Assembly (NCBI GenBank): GCA_964622235.1
Contig: CAZUNB010000002.1
Coordinates: 1-63,335 of the forward strand
Direction: 5' to 3'
Source: CAZUNB01 sp964622235
GTDB lineage: Bacteria > Patescibacteriota > Saccharimonadia > Saccharimonadales > JAGPDM01
DNA: 63,335 nucleotides
Part shown: one piece after another, positions 59,143 through 63,335 of the stretch
Position numbering within the stretch: the first letter of the stretch is position 1
Layout: each line of letters starts with the position of its first letter
The notes under the pieces: model-generated
What the model saw: the letters and a program-made list of their open reading frames with translations, nothing else
Told to the model about the DNA's origin: nothing
Databases searched by the model: none
Position numbers and translations under genes: made by a program

Positions 59143-61056
59143 ATGGGAAAAATTATCGGAATTGATTTAGGCACAACTAATAGTGCTATGGCGGTGGTCG
59201 AAGCTGGCCAGCCAACTATTATTTCAAATAGTGAAGGTGATCGAACAACGCCTAGCGTGGTTGCCATGGGCAAAGAGGACAATCGTCTTGTCGGAAAAGT
59301 TGCCTACAGGCAGCGAGTAACTAACCCAACAGATACCGTTTACGCTGTAAAGCGTTTGATTGGTCGTCGGTTTAAAGACAAGCAAGTCCAAAAAGACATC
59401 AAACTCATGCCGTTTAAGATTGTGGACGGTAAAGGTGGAAATGCCAAAGTCACTATGACAGGAAAAGATTACAGCCCAGAAGAAGTTAGCGCAATGATTT
59501 TGAGCAAACTCAAAGCCGATGCTGAAAGTTATCTCGGAGAAGAGGTTAAAGAAGCAGTCATTACTGTTCCTGCCTATTTTGACGATAGTCAACGACAGGC
59601 CACTAAAGACGCTGGTAAGATTGCCGGACTAGAAGTTAAACGAATTATCAACGAACCAACTGCTGCGGCTCTGGCCTATGGTCTCGATAAGAATAAGGAT
59701 GAGAAGATTGCTGTTTATGACCTTGGCGGCGGTACTTTTGACGTTACTATCCTCGAGCTTGGTGACGGTGTCTTTGAAGTTAAGTCAACCAACGGTGATA
59801 CGCACCTCGGTGGTGAAGACTTTGATTTGGTAATAGTCAATCACCTGCTCGATATTATTAAAAAAGAACACGACCGTGACGTTAGCGATGATCCACAAGC
59901 AATGCAGCGACTGAAAGAAGCTGCAGAAAAAGCCAAGATTGAGCTTTCAAGTGCGCAAACCAGCGAAATTAACCTACCATTCCTCGCCGAAGGCCCACTG
60001 AACTTTGAATACAACATGAAGCGGTCTGAACTTGAAAAACTGGTTGGTGATTTGATTGATCAGACAGCGATTCCAAGCAAAGCGGCCCTTAAAGACGCCA
60101 AGCTTAAGCCGAGCGATATTGATGAAGTTGTTTTGGTTGGTGGTATGACTCGAATGCCTGCAGTCCAAGCTAAGGTTAAAGAAATATTTGGTAAGACTCC
60201 ACTCAAAGGCGTTAATCCTGACGAAGTAGTAGCACTTGGTGCGGCAGTTCAAGGTGGTGTTCTCTCGGGTGATGTTAAGCAAGACATTGTGCTAGTTGAC
60301 GTGACCCCACTGAGTCTAGGTGTTGAAACCGAGGGTGGCCTGACTGTTAAAATGATTGAACGTAACACAGCTATTCCAACTACTAAGAGTGAAATATTCT
60401 CGACTGCAGCAGATAATCAGCCAAGTGTTGAAGTACATGTCTTACAGGGTGAGCGAGAGATGGCACCTGATAACAAGAGCCTTGGTCGATTTATCCTCGA
60501 TGGAATCCCACCAGCCCCACGTGGTATGCCACAAGTTGAAGTTAGTTTCTCCCTTGATAGTAACGGTATCTTGAATGTAACTGCTAAGGATAAAGGATCC
60601 GGCAAAGAACAGACAATCACCATTAAAGACAGTGGTAATCTGAGCAAAGATGATATCGAAAAAGCTCAAAAAGAAGCTGAAGCTCACGCTGATGAAGACA
60701 AGAAAAAGCGTGAAACTGCTGAAGCTCGTAACAATCTCGGAAATGCAGTTAACACTGCTGAAAAAATGCTTAAAGACTACGACGAAAAACTATCTGATGA
60801 TGAGAAGGAGCAGATAAAGGATGGCGTTGAAGAGGCCGAAAAATCCCAAAATTCTGAAGAGAAGAATGATCTTGAAAAAGCAGCTAACAAGCTACTTGAG
60901 GTTATGCAACCTATTAGTATGAAAATGTATGAACAGGCGGCTAAGGAATCAGAAGACGAAAAATCAGATGATGATTCTGACGACAAGAAGGACTCTGACG
61001 AAAAGCCAGTTGAAGGCGAGATAGTTGACGAAAAAAAGTCTGATAAGAAGAAGTAG
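59143..61056 (+). CDS. dnaK: molecular chaperone DnaK (Hsp70)
   Basis: ATP-driven chaperone working with DnaJ and GrpE. The 637 residues have the ATPase domain with GIDLGTTNSAMAV, AVYDLGGGTFDVTIL and VLVGGMTRMPAV, the substrate domain with VTPLSLGVETEGG, and a helical lid. The tail is a strongly acidic Asp/Glu/Lys/Ser-rich stretch. A GGGGGA ribosome-binding site precedes the ATG. Transcription is under double CIRCE control. Confidence 0.98.
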   Translation: MGKIIGIDLGTTNSAMAVVEAGQPTIISNSEGDRTTPSVVAMGKEDNRLVGKVAYRQRVTNPTDTVYAVKRLIGRRFKDKQVQKDIKLMPFKIVDGKGGNAKVTMTGKDYSPEEVSAMILSKLKADAESYLGEEVKEAVITVPAYFDDSQRQATKDAGKIAGLEVKRIINEPTAAALAYGLDKNKDEKIAVYDLGGGTFDVTILELGDGVFEVKSTNGDTHLGGEDFDLVIVNHLLDIIKKEHDRDVSDDPQAMQRLKEAAEKAKIELSSAQTSEINLPFLAEGPLNFEYNMKRSELEKLVGDLIDQTAIPSKAALKDAKLKPSDIDEVVLVGGMTRMPAVQAKVKEIFGKTPLKGVNPDEVVALGAAVQGGVLSGDVKQDIVLVDVTPLSLGVETEGGLTVKMIERNTAIPTTKSEIFSTAADNQPSVEVHVLQGEREMAPDNKSLGRFILDGIPPAPRGMPQVEVSFSLDSNGILNVTAKDKGSGKEQTITIKDSGNLSKDDIEKAQKEAEAHADEDKKKRETAEARNNLGNAVNTAEKMLKDYDEKLSDDEKEQIKDGVEEAEKSQNSEEKNDLEKAANKLLEVMQPISMKMYEQAAKESEDEKSDDDSDDKKDSDEKPVEGEIVDEKKSDKKK

Positions 61057-61065
61057 TTTGCTCTC

Positions 61066-61167
61066 ATGAGTGAGAAGCTGCCAAGCAAAGAACCGTTCAA
61101 AAAGCGCGCACGCAAAATCACTCTAGCCATTGGTGCAGCGGCTTTGCTTGGTATTGTTATTTTGTAA
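61066..61167 (+). CDS. 33-residue single-helix membrane peptide (candidate)
   Basis: ATG at 61066 and TAA at 61165-61167. The peptide has a basic start (EPFKKRARKI) and a single hydrophobic helix (TLAIGAAALLGIVIL) to its end. It lies 9 bases after dnaK. The composition is typical of small membrane proteins, but the ribosome-binding site is weak, so translation is uncertain. Confidence 0.4.
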   Translation: MSEKLPSKEPFKKRARKITLAIGAAALLGIVIL

Positions 61168-61218
61168 CTATAAGACTCAAGCATATAGCGCCTGAAAAGA
61201 TGGTATACTTCTTGTAGA

Positions 61219-61836
61219 ATGTTAAATTTTTTGAAGAAACGTGATAAAAAATTTGAGTCTATCTATCCATTCATATTGATTGTTGTAGCACTGCTGGGCT
61301 TGTACGCTAGTTTTTCCTTAACTGTTGAAAAAATTAATTTACTCGAAGACCCTGACTATATCCCTAGTTGTACGATTAGTCCGCTCGTTGCTTGCTCTCC
61401 AGTAATAGGTAGCAATCAAGCCAGAGCCTTTGGTTTTGAGAACACGTTTATCGGATTAAGCGCTTTTGGTATGTTGCTCGTAGTGGGTGTAATCTTGCTA
61501 GCATCAGAGGGAGATTTGAGATTAAAAAAATGGTTCTGGCAGGCATTCTGGGCGGGACATGTTTTCGGAATTTTATTTGTAGCCTGGATGATCAGTCAGT
61601 CACTATTTGTGATTGGCAAGCTGTGTATATATTGTATGTTGGTTTGGAGTATCACAATCCCATTATTCATATTAACTACACGTTTCACGCTTGATAATGG
61701 TGTTTTCGGCAAGCATCCAAAACTAACTAAGTTTTTCCAAGGTAATTCAATAAAATTAATTGCAGTCCTTTATGTCATAGTTATTTTGATGATTCTTTTT
61801 AGACATTGGGATTACTGGGTAGGTATATTTAGCTAG
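61219..61836 (+). CDS. vitamin K epoxide reductase family protein
   Basis: A 205-residue VKOR homologue with four to five membrane helices. The loop cysteines are in IPSCTISP and VACSPVIGS; the active-site CxxC is in LCIYCMLVW; the conserved Ser/Asn region FGFENTFIG also fits. Bacterial VKORs reoxidise DsbA-like proteins with quinone, so disulfides are formed outside the cell. No fused thioredoxin domain is present. It is downstream of dnaK and overlaps no gene. Confidence 0.9.
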   Translation: MLNFLKKRDKKFESIYPFILIVVALLGLYASFSLTVEKINLLEDPDYIPSCTISPLVACSPVIGSNQARAFGFENTFIGLSAFGMLLVVGVILLASEGDLRLKKWFWQAFWAGHVFGILFVAWMISQSLFVIGKLCIYCMLVWSITIPLFILTTRFTLDNGVFGKHPKLTKFFQGNSIKLIAVLYVIVILMILFRHWDYWVGIFS

Positions 61837-62337
61837 ATGGATGATGCCGAGCTTTTAACTAATCTTCACATACTAGAACTTGAGAAACCAACGAATAAAG
61901 ACAGTATCCAACGATCATATAGAAGGCTCGTTAAAATACACCACCCAGATCGAGGCGGTGTTAGCGCGCAATTTGTTGCTATCAAACAAGCCTATGACAA
62001 TCTATCAAAAGTTGATGAGAATATTTTAGCGTCAGTTAATAAGTCGAGACAGAGAAACCAAAATAGTAAGTCCGTTGAGTATATTCATCTTGATGGATTT
62101 GTCCAGGATAATAAACTATATTGGCGGGAAAAAGGCGTTAGCTATTATGAACCCGAGAACCCAACGATGGTCGGTTTTTTTCGAGCAGCTCGAGCACGAG
62201 AAAATTCCTGCCAGAAATGCGTCGGTAGCGGGATTATCACAAGACAAACGGCCGATCCTGGTGGAATGATTACTTTGGAAGAATTTCTTTGTGATTGCCA
62301 AAAAATACAGATATCATCTGGCACTCCCCAAGCTTAA
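61837..62337 (+). CDS. J-domain protein with a single CxxC pair
   Basis: A 166-residue co-chaperone. The J-domain (about 1-70) has HHPDRGG, the essential HPD, and AFVAIKQAY-like helix III. The C-terminal part carries one CQKCVGSG motif and a CDC, half of a DnaJ-type zinc finger. It starts directly after the VKOR stop and precedes dnaJ, so it is a second DnaK partner of reduced form. Confidence 0.85.
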   Translation: MDDAELLTNLHILELEKPTNKDSIQRSYRRLVKIHHPDRGGVSAQFVAIKQAYDNLSKVDENILASVNKSRQRNQNSKSVEYIHLDGFVQDNKLYWREKGVSYYEPENPTMVGFFRAARARENSCQKCVGSGIITRQTADPGGMITLEEFLCDCQKIQISSGTPQA

Positions 62338-62358
62338 GTGCTAAAATAGATAAACATT

Positions 62359-63335
62359 ATGAGTAAACGTGATTATTATGAAATTTTAGGTGTTAGCAAA
62401 ACAGCTAGTGCTGATGAGATTAAGAAAGCCTACCGAAAAATTGCCGTTAAGTTGCATCCTGATCGACCTGAAGGCGATGAAGAAAAATTTAAAGAAGTTA
62501 ATGAGGCCTATGAAGTCTTAAAAGATGAGTCGAAGAAGCAACGATATGATCAGTTTGGTCATGCGGGCGTTGGTAGTAGTGCCTCAAGTGCTGGTCGCGG
62601 TGGCGGTTATGAAGATATCTTTAATGGTTTTGGTGGTCAGCAAGGTCGAGTAAATGTGGACTTTGGCGATGGCGGTATTGGTGATATCTTTGAAAGTTTT
62701 TTTGGCGGAGCAGCTGGCGGTTCGCAGAGACAGCGCCAAACAAAAGCTGAGCGCGGCCGCGATGTCGAAGTTTCGGTAGAGCTTGATTTCAAAGAAGCTA
62801 TTTTTGGTATAGAAAAAGAAATTGAAATGAAGTTGAACGACACCTGCGAGCACTGCAAGGGCAAAAAAGCTGAACCTGGTTATGAACTAAAAACCTGCGA
62901 AACCTGTAAGGGTAGTGGTCAGCAAACAAGAGTAACACGAACAGTTTTTGGTAATATCCAGCAAGCTAGTATTTGCAGTACCTGCAAGGGTGAGGGTAAA
63001 ATTCCCGAAAAGGAGTGTAGTGTTTGTAAAGGCAATGGTGTTACTCTACAGCAGAAGAAAACAAAACTAAAGATTCCTGCTGGGATTGATGACGGTGCTA
63101 CTATTCGTCTTACAGGTAGAGGTGAAACTGCTAGTAACGGTAATAGTGGTGATCTTTACGTTGTTGTTCGAGTTAAGCCTGACAAGAAATTCACTCGTGA
63201 TGGAGATTTAATTTTATCTGATGAAATTATTGATATGGTTGCGGCAGCACTCGGTACAGAGATTAAAATCGATACAGTAGAGGGTGTGAAAACGCTTAAG
63301 ATTCCATCCGGTACACAGAGTGGCAGTGACTTCAA
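62359..63335 (+). CDS. dnaJ: chaperone DnaJ (partial at window end)
   Basis: The first 325 codons of DnaJ are present, open to the end of the window. Seen: J-domain with RDYYEILGVSKTAS and LHPDRP, a Gly-rich linker, four CxxCxGxG-type repeats (CEHCKGKK, CETCKGSG, CSTCKGEG, CSVCKGNG) and the start of the C-terminal substrate domain (KLKIPAGIDDG). TAAAAT (62342-62347) lies 11 bases before the ATG. Confidence 0.96.
   Translation, partial: MSKRDYYEILGVSKTASADEIKKAYRKIAVKLHPDRPEGDEEKFKEVNEAYEVLKDESKKQRYDQFGHAGVGSSASSAGRGGGYEDIFNGFGGQQGRVNVDFGDGGIGDIFESFFGGAAGGSQRQRQTKAERGRDVEVSVELDFKEAIFGIEKEIEMKLNDTCEHCKGKKAEPGYELKTCETCKGSGQQTRVTRTVFGNIQQASICSTCKGEGKIPEKECSVCKGNGVTLQQKKTKLKIPAGIDDGATIRLTGRGETASNGNSGDLYVVVRVKPDKKFTRDGDLILSDEIIDMVAAALGTEIKIDTVEGVKTLKIPSGTQSGSDF

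Overview
The window reads as a scaffold from a small-genome bacterium of the Patescibacteria (Candidate Phyla Radiation), most likely a Saccharibacterium (TM7). Points in favour are AT-rich DNA, short tightly packed genes, many small proteins without clear relatives, an abbreviated MutY and HrcA, no amino-acid pathways, and CPR-type membrane and surface proteins. TGA is used as a stop (guaA, and several TTGA and ATGA overlaps), which argues against code-25 lineages such as Gracilibacteria. Three runs of exactly 10 N are scaffold gaps, so some broken genes may be assembly errors. The taxonomic call is an inference.

Layout. 1-4.1 kb: a broken mutY, small secreted proteins, a DUF427 protein and an EamA transporter. 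4.1-13.9 kb: guaB, a bactofilin-like membrane protein, two mechanosensitive channels (mscS, mscL), tsaC, a class V aminotransferase, folP, a MazG-like enzyme and trmB. 13.9-26.6 kb: murC, a decayed Nudix gene, guaA, dus, a CAU tRNA, an archaeal-type PEP carboxylase with one internal stop, eno facing it, and an FtsB/DivIC-like gene. 26.7-32.3 kb: a redox block (cytochrome b5-like protein, ferric-reductase-like flavocytochrome, DoxX, FAD-linked oxidase, NDH-2). 32.3-36.1 kb: a GNT-repeat surface protein, a MacB-like permease, and an unusual SGNH-hydrolase/ABC-ATPase fusion. 36-46.4 kb: initiator tRNA, smpB, a disulfide reductase family protein, CcdA beside a His-rich exported protein, a Ca2+-type P-ATPase and a pilin. 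46.6-47.8 kb: a 49-residue peptide ending in CEFC, with the best consensus promoter of the window and strong RNA hairpins behind it. 47.9-55.6 kb: tRNA-Met, tilS, ftsH, murJ, lepA, gmk. 55.7 kb to the end: a PfkB kinase and a heat-shock cluster (hrcA, grpE, lipoprotein, dnaK, VKOR, J-domain protein, dnaJ) with CIRCE operators.

How the parts fit. guaB, guaA and gmk form an IMP to GDP salvage line. Enolase and PEP carboxylase share PEP. CcdA, VKOR and the disulfide reductase form an extracytoplasmic thiol system. All three CAU-anticodon tRNAs (initiator, elongator, and one resembling Ile2) are present, with tilS, which modifies Ile2. At least sixteen promoters have a -10 box only 6-7 bases before the start codon, so leaderless mRNA seems to be a main mode of expression; operon-internal genes and a second class use Shine-Dalgarno sites.
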